From Clostridium sulfidigenes (lineage in GTDB: Bacteria; Bacillota; Clostridia; Clostridiales; Clostridiaceae), in contig NZ_JPMD01000038.1 of assembly GCF_000732635.1 (NCBI RefSeq), positions 89,937 through 153,936 on the forward strand: DNA of 64,000 nucleotides, written 5' to 3'. Below are positions 1 through 9,501 of this stretch, piece after piece (within the stretch, counting starts at the first letter, position 1; each line of letters opens with the position of its first letter). The notes under the pieces are model-generated. The model made no database searches and was not told where the DNA came from. It saw only the letters and a list, made by a program, of their open reading frames with translations. The translations under genes were made by a program, and so were the position numbers.

Positions 1-157
1 CAGGCAAGTCTATAGTTTTATCATTTTCATCATATGGTTTTTGTAAAGGTGGTTGAGGTAATTTTTTTTGTTGATCAGATAACTCATACTCCCCTTCATC
101 CTCTTCTGTTGAAAAGCTAGATTTCATAAAGTTTCGCAGTTTCTCAATATTTTCCAT
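1..157 (-). CDS. N-terminus of a SagB/ThcOx-like nitroreductase-family protein (partial)
   Basis: Only the first 52 codons are in the window; the gene runs off the left edge. The ATG at 157 is preceded on the minus strand by a strong GGAGTT ribosome site 7 bases away. The peptide opens MENIEKLRNFMKSSF and carries the stretch QKKLPQPPLQKPYDEN followed by KTIDLP. That proline-rich lead-in resembles the start of SagB-type FMN oxidoreductases of clostridia, which is recognition from memory of the family. No catalytic part is visible, so the assignment is tentative. It is divergent from the ABC transporter genes. Confidence 0.5.
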   Translation of the reverse strand, partial: MENIEKLRNFMKSSFSTEEDEGEYELSDQQKKLPQPPLQKPYDENDKTIDLP

Positions 158-471
158 AAAATACAACTCCTTAAAAAGTAAAATGTTCATAAATGAGCTT
201 AGTTTACATTTATTCTTGATTCTAAGTTATTACTTAGAAAATTATAATATAAGAATAACCTTTATCCTATTATTTCATAATAACCTACAATTTTAAATAG
301 ATAATTTGTAAAATATGTGATTTAATAGTTAATAGGATATATGAAAAAATTTTCCTGTATAAATATTTATATAGGAAACTAGTTTAATATTTATAAATAT
401 AACTATTTAAATAGTTAAATAGTTAAATAGTTGTTCTGCCATGCGGGTTTGAGAAGATTAGGGGGAGAAAA
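158..471. other. Divergent intergenic region, 314 bases
   Basis: No gene is seen. It is extremely AT-rich and must hold the promoters of the leftward oxidoreductase gene and the rightward ABC pair. The only distinct structure is the palindrome and tandem octamer at 401-431. I could not pick a single convincing -35/-10 pair. Confidence 0.5.
401..431. repeat. Palindrome AACTATTTAAATAGTT running into three TAAATAGT repeats
   Basis: Bases 401-416 form a perfect 16-bp palindrome. TAAATAGT occurs three times in tandem at 408-415, 416-423 and 424-431. It ends 41 bases before the GTG start of the ABC ATPase, so an operator role is possible but inferred. Confidence 0.6.
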
Positions 472-1182
472 GTGGAGTTAATATTAAAGGATATACAAAA
501 AAGTTTTGAAAATAAAATAGTGTTAAAAGGAGCATCTTTTACCTTTGAAAAAGGAAAGATATATGGCCTATTAGGAAGAAATGGTGCAGGTAAAACTACT
601 TTATTTAATTGTATAAGTGGAGAGCTAAGCAAAGATTCAGGGGAGGTCATCTTAGAGAATGGATTGGGTAATGAAGGAGAGTTAGATTATTCTAATATAG
701 GATTTGTTTTTGCAGATCCAGTATTACCAGAGTTTTTAACAGGTTATGAGTTTGTTAAATTCTATATAGATATAAATAAGGATAAGATTATTGACATTAA
801 GACCGTAGAGGAATATTTAAATATCATAAAAATATCTAAGGCTGATAGTCATAGATTAATTAAAACCTATTCTCACGGAATGAAGAACAAGCTCCAGATG
901 TTATGCTTTTTAATAAGTAGACCGCCGGTAATTTTATTAGATGAACCATTAAGTTCTTTTGATGTAATTGTGGCACTAGAAATTAAAAATTTATTAAAGG
1001 AAATAAAGAGTGAGCATATAATTATATTTTCAACCCATATATTACAACTTGCCATGGATTTATGTGATGAAATAGTAGTTCTTAATCATGGAATATTAGA
1101 GCAAGTTCCAAGTGAACTTATAAGAAGTGGAAAGTTTGAGGAAAGCATAATGGAAATTTTAAAGGAGGACAATTATGATTAG
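472..1182 (+). CDS. ABC transporter ATP-binding protein
   Basis: A 236-residue cytoplasmic ATPase that would power the membrane protein encoded next. Walker A is GRNGAGKTT near residue 36, the ABC signature is the variant YSHGMKNK, Walker B is VILLDEPLSSFD, and the H-loop is FSTHI. Start: GTG at 472 with a GGGGGAG ribosome site at 461-467. Its end overlaps the permease start by 8 bases, indicating translational coupling. The layout of one ATPase and one large integral membrane protein fits an ABC-2 type exporter. The substrate cannot be told from sequence. Confidence 0.93.
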   Translation: MELILKDIQKSFENKIVLKGASFTFEKGKIYGLLGRNGAGKTTLFNCISGELSKDSGEVILENGLGNEGELDYSNIGFVFADPVLPEFLTGYEFVKFYIDINKDKIIDIKTVEEYLNIIKISKADSHRLIKTYSHGMKNKLQMLCFLISRPPVILLDEPLSSFDVIVALEIKNLLKEIKSEHIIIFSTHILQLAMDLCDEIVVLNHGILEQVPSELIRSGKFEESIMEILKEDNYD

Positions 1183-2764
1183 AACTTTTACTAATACATA
1201 CAAATTCTCCTTTGTACAAGGTGCAAATACATTCATATATTTCATCAAGAGGATTCCGCTAATAGGTAAAAAAGTTCCAGAGAGTTTTTACAGTAAAACA
1301 AAGGCTAAAATTACCCTTGGAATTATATTTGAAATAATGTCTTTTTTATTTGGCTTTATTAAAAAAGCTGTTTATATTGGTGTGATGATAGCACTTCCTG
1401 CTCTGTACTTCTCAAAGGAAAGCGGAAATTTACAGGAAGTAGCTCTTCAAATATTTTTTATTTTAAGCTTTATTCTAGGACCCATTATAAATACTACTTT
1501 TATGCCACGAGATGAAAAACCTTTCAACATGATAAGATTAATGAGGGTGGATGCTAAAAAGTACTTTATAAGTGAAATGGGTTATACCAGAATTCTAGCT
1601 TTTATACATTTTACTCCTGTGATGATAGTACTGTTTTCTCCAGTAAAGGGATTAATTTTGACCTTTGAGTTTATACTCATTAGATTCATATGGGAGTTTA
1701 TACATTTATTTGTATTTAGTAGATTTAACAAGATGATATCAAATATGGATATATTTATTGGGACATTGGTAATTATTTGTCCTTTACTAGCCTATGTTCC
1801 TTTATTTTTTCATGTTAATATAGGACTTCATAGGTGGATATATGATTACAGGATTATTATACTATTATTTTTATTGTCAGTTTTATCTCTTAGATATATC
1901 TTTAAATACAAAAGATTTAAGGATATTGGTAAAATTATATGCACTAAGGATAATGTTTTAGAGAAACAAAAATTAGTAAAAGATGTTCAGTTTAAAGATG
2001 TAGAAATAAATGAGAAGAAGATAAAAGTAGAAGACTTGAATTCCAATATCTATGAAAATAAGCAAGGCTATGAATATCTTAATGCTATATTTTTCAAAAG
2101 GTACAAAAAACTTTTATCAAAGTCTTCAAAATATATAATTATAGGAAGTCTTATAGTAACAATGGTTGCCATTGGATTTATATTGTGGAAACCAAGTGGT
2201 AAGGTGGGGATTATAGATTTTTTCAAGAATAAAACTTCTAGTTGGATATTTGTAATGTACTTTTTATCTACTACAGAAAGAATTTGTAAGGCTATGTTTT
2301 TTAATTGTGATATAAGCTTACTTAGATATGGGTACTATAGACAAAGAGAAGCTATGTTTTCTAATTTTAAATCTAGGTTAAAAAGGGTGGTTGTCTTTAA
2401 TATTCTTCCAGCTTTAGTAATTTGCTGTTGTATAATTTTCATACTAATAGCATCTGGAGACCCTAAGGCAATATTAGAATTAAGTTATTTATTTTTAAGT
2501 ATAATAGCCTTGGCTTGCTTTTTTTCCATACATCATTTAGCCATATATTATATAATTCAGCCATATACTGCTAACTTAGAGGTTAAAAGTCCACTATTCA
2601 GGGGAATTAACACAGTAATGTATGTAGTTTGTTATATGTGTTCAGGAATTGATAGCTCTTCCTATATGTTTAGTTTAGGAGTAATCATATTCACTGTAAT
2701 ATATATGATTATAGCATTAATATTAGTTTATAAATTAGCACCTAAGACATTTAAACTTAAATAG
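1175..2764 (+). CDS. ABC transporter permease-like integral membrane protein
   Basis: A 529-residue protein with many hydrophobic segments (about residues 45-75, 85-100, 125-175, 190-245, then a soluble stretch at about 260-315, then about 325-345, 355-370, 405-430, 440-465 and 480-525). It starts inside the end of the ATPase gene, behind AAAGGAGG. I see no named family motif. Position and topology make it the membrane partner of the ATPase. Efflux of a lipid, peptide or toxic compound is possible, but no substrate can be assigned. Confidence 0.8.
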   Translation: MIRTFTNTYKFSFVQGANTFIYFIKRIPLIGKKVPESFYSKTKAKITLGIIFEIMSFLFGFIKKAVYIGVMIALPALYFSKESGNLQEVALQIFFILSFILGPIINTTFMPRDEKPFNMIRLMRVDAKKYFISEMGYTRILAFIHFTPVMIVLFSPVKGLILTFEFILIRFIWEFIHLFVFSRFNKMISNMDIFIGTLVIICPLLAYVPLFFHVNIGLHRWIYDYRIIILLFLLSVLSLRYIFKYKRFKDIGKIICTKDNVLEKQKLVKDVQFKDVEINEKKIKVEDLNSNIYENKQGYEYLNAIFFKRYKKLLSKSSKYIIIGSLIVTMVAIGFILWKPSGKVGIIDFFKNKTSSWIFVMYFLSTTERICKAMFFNCDISLLRYGYYRQREAMFSNFKSRLKRVVVFNILPALVICCCIIFILIASGDPKAILELSYLFLSIIALACFFSIHHLAIYYIIQPYTANLEVKSPLFRGINTVMYVVCYMCSGIDSSSYMFSLGVIIFTVIYMIIALILVYKLAPKTFKLK

Positions 2765-2913
2765 ATAACAAAAATTAAAAAACTTCTATGAATTTGTAAA
2801 AACTTAATGTATAATATATAGGCAACTCATAAACAAAGAAATATTTCATTATGATTATGATAAGCTCTTAGAAAATTGTACGGTTAATGCAAAAAATATT
2901 ACATTATAAGCAA

Positions 2914-2950
2914 AGAGGAAGAATCCAAGGGGTTTTTCCTCTATATTTTT
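2914..2950 (+). terminator. Hairpin with T-tract between the ABC pair and helD
   Basis: AGAGGAAGAA at 2914-2923 pairs with TTTTTCCTCT at 2933-2942 (one G-T pair) and is followed by ATATTTTTTC. It may terminate the ABC operon or act as a leader attenuator of helD, whose start lies 33 bases beyond the T-tract. Confidence 0.6.
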
Positions 2951-2982
2951 TCAAAAATATAAGAAGTGAGAGGTGAAAAACA

Positions 2983-5268
2983 ATGACAATTAATAGAGAA
3001 GAGACTTTGAAGGAAGAAATGAAATTCAGTAGTACTAAGGAATGGATAGAAAAGCAACTTTTAAACACTGAGAAAAAGTGTGAAGAGTATGAAAAGAAAG
3101 TAGCAACTCTTAAAAAATCTTCAAGAGGGACTTTTAGTACAGAACTAATTTTAGCCCAAAACATTCAAGACTTCGCCAATAAAGATTTGCACAAGTATAG
3201 TGAAAGCAAAGATAATCCATACTTTGCAAGAATTAATTTCAAGGAAAAGATAAGAGATGTAGAAAGCTTTTATATTGGTAAGTTTGGACTTATAGATGAA
3301 GTTAACAACGAAGAGGTTGTCATTGATTGGAGAGCACCTCTTGCCAATTTATATTATAGTGGAACTTTTGGAGCAGCATCCTATACTGCCCCCATGGGAG
3401 AAATTCAAGGAGAACTATTATTAAAAAGAAAGTTTCAAGTTAAGGATGGAAAAATAGTAAATATTTTTGATGAGGGAGTAAATGAGTTAATAGTTCCAGT
3501 ATCAGAAGATGGAGAAGAACTAGTAGATGAGTTTTTAAAGATAAATTTAGAAGAAAATATGAGTAAAAAGCTGAAGGATGTAGTAAATACCATTCAAAGG
3601 GAACAAAATGAAATTATTAGAGCCTATAAAAATAAGCCAATAATTATTCAAGGTTCAGCAGGGTCAGGAAAGACTACGGTAGCATTACATAGATTAGCCT
3701 ACCTAGTGTATACCTATGGAGATGAAATGAATAATAGGAACATACTAGTAGTTGCGCCAAACCAGTTATTTTTAGACTATATTTCAGATATTTTACCAAA
3801 CTTAGGAGTTAGTAATGTAAAACAGTCAACCTTTGAGGAACTTTGCAGTGCAATTTTAAACATTAAATATAAAATAATAACTAAGGATAAAAAGCTTGCA
3901 CATATAATGGAATGTAAGGATGAGGAAGAAATTAAATACATTACTGCATCCAGCAAGATAAAAGGTACAATGACCTATAAAACCATTATGGATAGGTTTA
4001 TAAAATATTTAGAAAGAAAGAGTTCTGAAGTAGAGGATATATTAGTAGATGAATACATTTTATTTTCAGCAAAGGAAATAAAAAGACTATATATAAAGGA
4101 CTTAGAAAATTTACCTATTAACAAAAGAAAAGATGAAATAAATAAATACTTTAAAGGTAAGTTAAAAAACCGAATAGAAGAAATTAAAGAAAAGATAGAA
4201 AATATATACTTTTTTAAGATAAAAGATATAAAGGATAGAAAAGACATATCAGAGGAAGATAAGAGAAAAGAGATAATTAAAACCTATGATGAACGAGATG
4301 AGCTTATAGGAGGACTAAAAACTAAAGGTAGTAAAGCATTAAAGGAGTTCTTTGGTAATTGGAAGAAGATAAGTGTAGTAGATAGTTATATAAATCTATA
4401 TAATGATGAAGAAGCATTTTCATCTGTAACAGATAATTGCTTACCTAAAAAGTTAGCTGACTATATGAGAGATGAAATAAATAATAATATTGCCACTAAA
4501 AATATAGACTGCGATGATTTAACGGCGTTGACATACTTACAATTGAAGTTAGAAGGGGTAGTGGGAGAGAATTATATTCATACTGTCATTGATGAAGCAC
4601 AAGATTATAGTCTTATGCAATTTAATGTATTAAAAGAAATATCGAAGAATAACTCCATGACTATAGTTGGGGATTTAGGGCAAGGAATCTATAATTATAA
4701 AGGAATTAACTCATGGGAAAGCTTAATAGAAAAGGTATTTAGCGAAGATGCCACTTATATAACTTTATCCCAAAGCTATAGGTCTACAGTAGAAATAATA
4801 GAGTTTGCAAACAGGGTATTGGAAAAGCAAAAGTTAAATATAAAACCAGCTCTTCCTATATTAAGACATGGAGATGAACCTAGGGTTATTAATGCTAAAG
4901 AAGATGAAGAAATAAGAGTTATTGATTCTTTATTAGAAGAAATATATAGTAAGAATAAAAAAACTGTAGCTATAATTTGCAAAACCTATACTGAGTGCAA
5001 GGAATTACATAAAAGGCTTAAGAAGGAGTCCAAATATAAATGGGAACTGATAGAAGAGAGTCAAAGTAAATTAGATATAGATAATTTAATTATACCTAGC
5101 TATATGACCAAGGGGTTAGAGTTTGATGCAACCATTGTTTATAATTGTGATGAAGATATGTATAGGAATGAAGTCTTAGATAAAAAGTTGCTATATGTAG
5201 CTTTAACTAGAGCATTACATCTTCAATATGTAATGTATAAGGAATCACTTTCTTCTTTACTTGTATAG
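2983..5268 (+). CDS. helD: RNA polymerase recycling motor HelD (UvrD/Rep-like SF1 ATPase)
   Basis: A 761-residue protein, close to Firmicute HelD length. An N-terminal coiled coil (about 1-60) would insert into the RNA polymerase secondary channel. The SF1 core has Walker A GSAGSGKTT near residue 224, motif II VIDEAQDYS, motif III VGDLGQGIYN and motif VI YVALTRAL near the C-terminus. A charged helical insertion occupies about 330-480. HelD releases stalled RNA polymerase from DNA or sigma factor using ATP. Start ATG has an AGAGGTG ribosome site. It is a single-gene unit with a hairpin upstream. Confidence 0.9.
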   Translation: MTINREETLKEEMKFSSTKEWIEKQLLNTEKKCEEYEKKVATLKKSSRGTFSTELILAQNIQDFANKDLHKYSESKDNPYFARINFKEKIRDVESFYIGKFGLIDEVNNEEVVIDWRAPLANLYYSGTFGAASYTAPMGEIQGELLLKRKFQVKDGKIVNIFDEGVNELIVPVSEDGEELVDEFLKINLEENMSKKLKDVVNTIQREQNEIIRAYKNKPIIIQGSAGSGKTTVALHRLAYLVYTYGDEMNNRNILVVAPNQLFLDYISDILPNLGVSNVKQSTFEELCSAILNIKYKIITKDKKLAHIMECKDEEEIKYITASSKIKGTMTYKTIMDRFIKYLERKSSEVEDILVDEYILFSAKEIKRLYIKDLENLPINKRKDEINKYFKGKLKNRIEEIKEKIENIYFFKIKDIKDRKDISEEDKRKEIIKTYDERDELIGGLKTKGSKALKEFFGNWKKISVVDSYINLYNDEEAFSSVTDNCLPKKLADYMRDEINNNIATKNIDCDDLTALTYLQLKLEGVVGENYIHTVIDEAQDYSLMQFNVLKEISKNNSMTIVGDLGQGIYNYKGINSWESLIEKVFSEDATYITLSQSYRSTVEIIEFANRVLEKQKLNIKPALPILRHGDEPRVINAKEDEEIRVIDSLLEEIYSKNKKTVAIICKTYTECKELHKRLKKESKYKWELIEESQSKLDIDNLIIPSYMTKGLEFDATIVYNCDEDMYRNEVLDKKLLYVALTRALHLQYVMYKESLSSLLV

Positions 5269-5514
5269 GTATAAGCCTAGTTGCAATAAGGAATAATAGG
5301 TTATAGTTTAAAATAGAAGTTATTGTACTATAATTTTAAAGATAATAGAAAAAAAAGTGCAAATTATGATATATTTAAGGTTGTGTAAGTCAAAATAATT
5401 AGATAATTTATTGATAATATGAATTATGTTTCGATAATGAAGGTATATGAATGCCATTATATTAAATTATTTGATAATAACCTAAATAAAATATAATAAG
5501 AGGAAGTGATTATA

Positions 5515-7176
5515 ATGGGAGAAAATATAGGAAATACATCTTCAAATTTTATTAAAAGAATAGTGGTGGATGACTTACAGAGCAAGAAACATGACAATAT
5601 AATTACTCGTTTTCCACCAGAACCAAATGGATATTTACATATAGGACATGCAAAATCTATAGTTTTAAACTTTGAGTTAGCAGATGAGTTTAATGGAAAG
5701 ACAAACCTAAGATTTGACGATACAAATCCTACTAAAGAGGATACTGAATATGTTGAATCTATAAAAGAAGATATAAAATGGCTTGGATTTAACTGGGATG
5801 ATTTATACTTTGCATCAGATTATTTTGAGGAAATGTATAATAGGGCAGTACTCTTAATTAAAAAAGGATTAGCTTTTGTATGTGATTTAACTCCTGATGA
5901 AATAAGAGAATATAGAGGTAGTTTAAAAGAACCAGGAAAAGAAAGTCCTTACAGAAATAGAACCGTTGAAGAAAACTTAGACTTGTTTGATCGTATGAGA
6001 AAAGGTGAGTTTAAGGATGGTGAGAAGGTTTTAAGAGCTAAAATTGATATGAGCTCTCCAAATATAAATATGAGGGATCCTATAATATATCGTATATCTC
6101 ATACAGAACATCATAATACAGGAGATAAATGGTGTGTATATCCAATGTATGATTTTGCACATCCCCTAGAAGATGCTATTGAAGGCATAACTCACTCAAT
6201 TTGTACTTTAGAATTTGAGGATCATAGACCACTTTATGATTGGGTAGTAGAAGCGTGTGAAATGAAAAGTACTCCGAGACAAATAGAATTTGCAAGATTA
6301 AATATTACTAATACAGTAATGAGTAAAAGAAAACTTAAAGCTTTAGTAGATGAAGGTATTGCTGATGGATGGGATGATCCAAGAATGCCAACTATAGCTG
6401 GATTAAGAAGACGTGGTTATACTCCTGAGTCTATAAGAAACTTCTGTAGAGAAATAGGGGTAGCAAAAAATGATAGTACTGTAGATGAACAATTATTAGA
6501 ACATTTTATTAGAGAAGACTTAAGTACTAAAGCACCAAGAACCATGGGGATTATCAGACCTTTAAAGGTGGTTATAACTAACTACCCTGAAGGTAAAGTT
6601 GAAATGTTAGAGATTGAAAATAATCAAGATGACCCATCCATGGGAAAAAGAATGGTACAATTTTCTAGAGAAATATATATTGAAGAAGAAGATTTTATGG
6701 AAGAGCCACCTAAAAAATACTTCAGACTATTTCCGGGAAATGAAGTTAGACTTAAGGGAGCATACTTTATAAAGTGTAATGATTTTATAAAAGATGAATC
6801 TGGAAAAGTTGTTGAGATTCATTGTACTTATGACAAGGAAACTAAAAGTGGAACAGGATTTACAGGTAGAAAAGTTAAGGGTACAATACATTGGGTAGAT
6901 GCTAGCTCTGCTATACCAACAGAATTCAGACTATATGAGCCTTTAATAAAAGATGAAGAAATTGATGAAAACAAAACTTTCCTAGAATGTGTTAATCCAA
7001 ACTCTTTAGAAGTATTACAAGGGTATGTTGAAGATAATATGAAGGGTGTAAAACCAGGTGAAAGCTTCCAATTCTTTAGACATGGATATTTTAATGTGGA
7101 TTCTAAATATTCTACAGAGAATAAACCTGTATTTAACAGAATAGTATCTTTAAAAAGTTCTTTTAAAATAAAATAA
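5515..7176 (+). CDS. glnS: Glutaminyl-tRNA synthetase
   Basis: Charges tRNA-Gln directly with glutamine. Class I signature [16 protein letters not shown] (HIGH motif) lies near residue 40 and the KMSKS-equivalent is VMSKRKL near residue 265. The C-terminal anticodon-binding beta-barrels are complete, giving 553 residues as is usual for GlnRS. I chose ATG 5515 over the in-frame GTG at 5506 because the AGGAAGTG ribosome site at 5501-5508 overlaps that GTG. The gene is monocistronic and closed by a perfect terminator. Confidence 0.96.
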   Translation: MGENIGNTSSNFIKRIVVDDLQSKKHDNIITRFPPEPNGYLHIGHAKSIVLNFELADEFNGKTNLRFDDTNPTKEDTEYVESIKEDIKWLGFNWDDLYFASDYFEEMYNRAVLLIKKGLAFVCDLTPDEIREYRGSLKEPGKESPYRNRTVEENLDLFDRMRKGEFKDGEKVLRAKIDMSSPNINMRDPIIYRISHTEHHNTGDKWCVYPMYDFAHPLEDAIEGITHSICTLEFEDHRPLYDWVVEACEMKSTPRQIEFARLNITNTVMSKRKLKALVDEGIADGWDDPRMPTIAGLRRRGYTPESIRNFCREIGVAKNDSTVDEQLLEHFIREDLSTKAPRTMGIIRPLKVVITNYPEGKVEMLEIENNQDDPSMGKRMVQFSREIYIEEEDFMEEPPKKYFRLFPGNEVRLKGAYFIKCNDFIKDESGKVVEIHCTYDKETKSGTGFTGRKVKGTIHWVDASSAIPTEFRLYEPLIKDEEIDENKTFLECVNPNSLEVLQGYVEDNMKGVKPGESFQFFRHGYFNVDSKYSTENKPVFNRIVSLKSSFKIK

Positions 7177-7185
7177 AATAAAAAC

Positions 7186-7225
7186 ACTACCTCTTAATTT
7201 TAAAATTAAGAGGTAGTATTTTTTA
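7186..7225 (+). terminator. glnS terminator
   Basis: A perfect 32-base palindrome (16 bp per arm, ACTACCTCTTAATTTT and its complement) at 7186-7217 is followed by ATTTTTTAT. Confidence 0.9.
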
Positions 7226-7371
7226 TAAAGTCTAATGTTATATACATAAGCTGTTTATATATGAATTATCTGTTACTTTTTAGGAGTTAATATAAACTTT
7301 AAGAGAATAAAGGCGTTAATAATAATATATGGACAAGTATAAAAACTGTATATAAGAATAAAGGAGGAAGT

Positions 7372-9420
7372 ATGAAAAAGATATTAACTGGTTTACTAGG
7401 CATGTTTTTAGTATTTGCTGTTATGAACACAACTGCTTTTGCAGATACTAAAGAGATGAGAGGCGCATGGATTAGCACTGTTTGGAACCTTGATTGGCCA
7501 ACTGTTGGTTCTAGAAATAATCAGGCTCAACAAAAACAAGAGTTTATAACACTATTGGACAAGCTACAAGCAACAGGATTAAATAGTGTTATAGTACAAG
7601 TAAGACCTAAGGGAGACGCTTTGTATAATTCTAGTCTTAATCCTTGGTCTGACATACTTACTGGAACTCAAGGCAAGAATCCAGGATATGACCCATTGGC
7701 ATTTATGATTGAAGAAACTCATAAAAGAGGAATGGAGTTTCATGCTTGGTTTAATCCCTATAGAATAACGACTTCTGGTACAGACGTAAATGCATTGGCA
7801 TCAAATAATATGGCTAGGAAGAACCCTAGTTGGGCTATAGCTTATAATAAAGCATTATATTATGATCCAGGCAATCCACAGGTGGTAAATTATTTAGTGG
7901 AAACTGTAGCTGAAGTAGTGAAAAATTACAAGGTAGATGGAATTCATTTTGATGATTATTTTTATCCAAGTAAATCTTTTAATGATGATACTAGCTACAG
8001 TAAGTATGGTAATGGAATTAATAAAGATGACTGGAGACGTGCTAATGTCAATGCATTAATTCAGAAGGTATATACTAAAATTAATAGTATAGACTCATCA
8101 GTATCCTTTGGAGTAAGTCCAAGAGGAATATGGAAAAATGCATCTAGTGATCCAGCTGGTTCAGCTACACATGGTGGACAAAGCTACTATGACATATATT
8201 GTGATTCTGTAGCATGGATAAAGAATGGATGGGTTGACTATATAAATCCTCAGATATATTGGACTTTTGAAAATAGTGCAGCTCCCTATGGAACCCTTGT
8301 AGATTGGTGGGCAAAGCAAGTTAAAGGAACTAATGTTAAACTTTATATTGGACATGATGTTTCTAAAACTGAGGTAGCTAATCAAATAGAAAAACAAGTA
8401 AATTATAGTAGAGCTAATTCAGAAGTAGATGGAAATATATATTTTAGAGCAAAATTTATATCTGAAAATAGTACACTTCAATCAAAATTAAAACAGTTAA
8501 ATAAAGTTACACATAAACAACTTAAGGGTTTAAATAGATATGAAACATCAGTAAAGGTAAGTAAAGAAGGTTGGAGTAGCGCAAATACTGTGCTATTAGT
8601 AAATGGTTATGCAAATGCTGATGGTCTTGTAGCAACTCCATTAGCATCGGCTTATGGAGCTCCAATACTTTTATCAAGTGCTGACACTTTACCTGAAAGT
8701 ACAAAAACTGAATTAAAAAGACTAAATCCATCTAAAGTAATACTTATAGGTGGGAAAACAGTTCTTTCAGATAGTTTAAAAAAACAGTTACAAGAAATCA
8801 AGCCTGATTTGGAGGTTAACAGAATAGGAGGGGATACTAGATTTGATACTTCACTTTTAGTAGCTAAAAAACTAGATACCATTGTAGATGCGAATAAATC
8901 TTATGTATGCTATGGGTTTGGAGAAGCAGATGCCCTATCTATAGCAGCAAAGGCTGGAGAGGATAAGTCTCCTATAATTTTAGCTAAAAAAGATGCTATA
9001 CCTAAGGGTACTTTAGATTGGCTAAGAGGTGAAAGTCTTCAAACTGCATACTTTATTGGGGGAACAACTAATATAACTAAATCTGTAATATCACAGATGA
9101 ACTCTATAACATCTTCAGATGTAAGTGGAAATAGAGTTGCAGGTATTAATAGATATGATACAAATGCAGCTGTAATTAAAAAGTTTTATACTAACTCAGT
9201 TCAATCTGGTATTAGTGTTGCTAAGGGATTAGTATTAGCAGATGCATTAACATCTGGTCCATTAGCAGCAAAATTAAAGACACCTATAGTGCTTGTAAAC
9301 ACTGAACTAAGTAACAATCAAAAACAGGTTTTAAGCACAAAACAGGCATCCTTAGTATACGAGATAGGAGGAGGCATAAATCCTTCTACAGTGCAAGATG
9401 TTATAAATAGAGTAAGGTAA
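7372..9420 (+). CDS. Secreted family 10-like glycosyl hydrolase (DUF187) with C-terminal cell-wall-binding repeats
   Basis: 682 residues. A signal peptide (about 1-25, ending TTAFA) precedes a GHL10/DUF187 TIM-barrel domain (about 27-370; MRGAWISTVWNLDWPT, VDGIHFDDYF, YINPQIYW). Three CWB2 repeats (PF04122-type) fill about 380-682, each opening near a R-(Y/F)-(E/D)-T motif (LNRYETS, GGDTRFDTS, GINRYDTN) and containing a VILIGG-like strand. CWB2 modules anchor proteins to secondary wall polymers of clostridia, so it should be a surface-attached polysaccharide hydrolase. Start ATG follows AAAGGAGG. It is a single-gene unit. Confidence 0.92.
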   Translation: MKKILTGLLGMFLVFAVMNTTAFADTKEMRGAWISTVWNLDWPTVGSRNNQAQQKQEFITLLDKLQATGLNSVIVQVRPKGDALYNSSLNPWSDILTGTQGKNPGYDPLAFMIEETHKRGMEFHAWFNPYRITTSGTDVNALASNNMARKNPSWAIAYNKALYYDPGNPQVVNYLVETVAEVVKNYKVDGIHFDDYFYPSKSFNDDTSYSKYGNGINKDDWRRANVNALIQKVYTKINSIDSSVSFGVSPRGIWKNASSDPAGSATHGGQSYYDIYCDSVAWIKNGWVDYINPQIYWTFENSAAPYGTLVDWWAKQVKGTNVKLYIGHDVSKTEVANQIEKQVNYSRANSEVDGNIYFRAKFISENSTLQSKLKQLNKVTHKQLKGLNRYETSVKVSKEGWSSANTVLLVNGYANADGLVATPLASAYGAPILLSSADTLPESTKTELKRLNPSKVILIGGKTVLSDSLKKQLQEIKPDLEVNRIGGDTRFDTSLLVAKKLDTIVDANKSYVCYGFGEADALSIAAKAGEDKSPIILAKKDAIPKGTLDWLRGESLQTAYFIGGTTNITKSVISQMNSITSSDVSGNRVAGINRYDTNAAVIKKFYTNSVQSGISVAKGLVLADALTSGPLAAKLKTPIVLVNTELSNNQKQVLSTKQASLVYEIGGGINPSTVQDVINRVR

Positions 9421-9446
9421 TTTGAAATATTATTAAAATTAAATAA

Positions 9447-9490
9447 ACTCAGTTAATGTAATAATAATTACGTTAACTGAGTCTTTTAAT
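9447..9490. terminator. Bidirectional terminator between convergent genes
   Basis: ACTCAGTTAA at 9447-9456 pairs with TTAACTGAGT at 9473-9482, and the stem extends inward (TGTAAT with ATTACG). The T-run CTTTTAATTT follows on the plus strand. It sits between the glycosidase and the leftward sensor kinase. Confidence 0.85.
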
Positions 9491-9501
9491 TTATGATATT
9501 T

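Noticed and set aside
2794..2815. TTGTAA/TATAAT as a helD promoter
   Set aside because: The hexamers are only 10 bases apart, and no better -35 was found for that TATAAT.
5506..5514. GTG 5506 as the glnS start
   Set aside because: The GTG is part of the AGGAAGTG ribosome site that serves ATG 5515.
6828..7187. Minus-strand open frame of 119 codons over the end of glnS
   Set aside because: It overlaps a conserved gene in full, shows no domain, and reads through the terminator arm.
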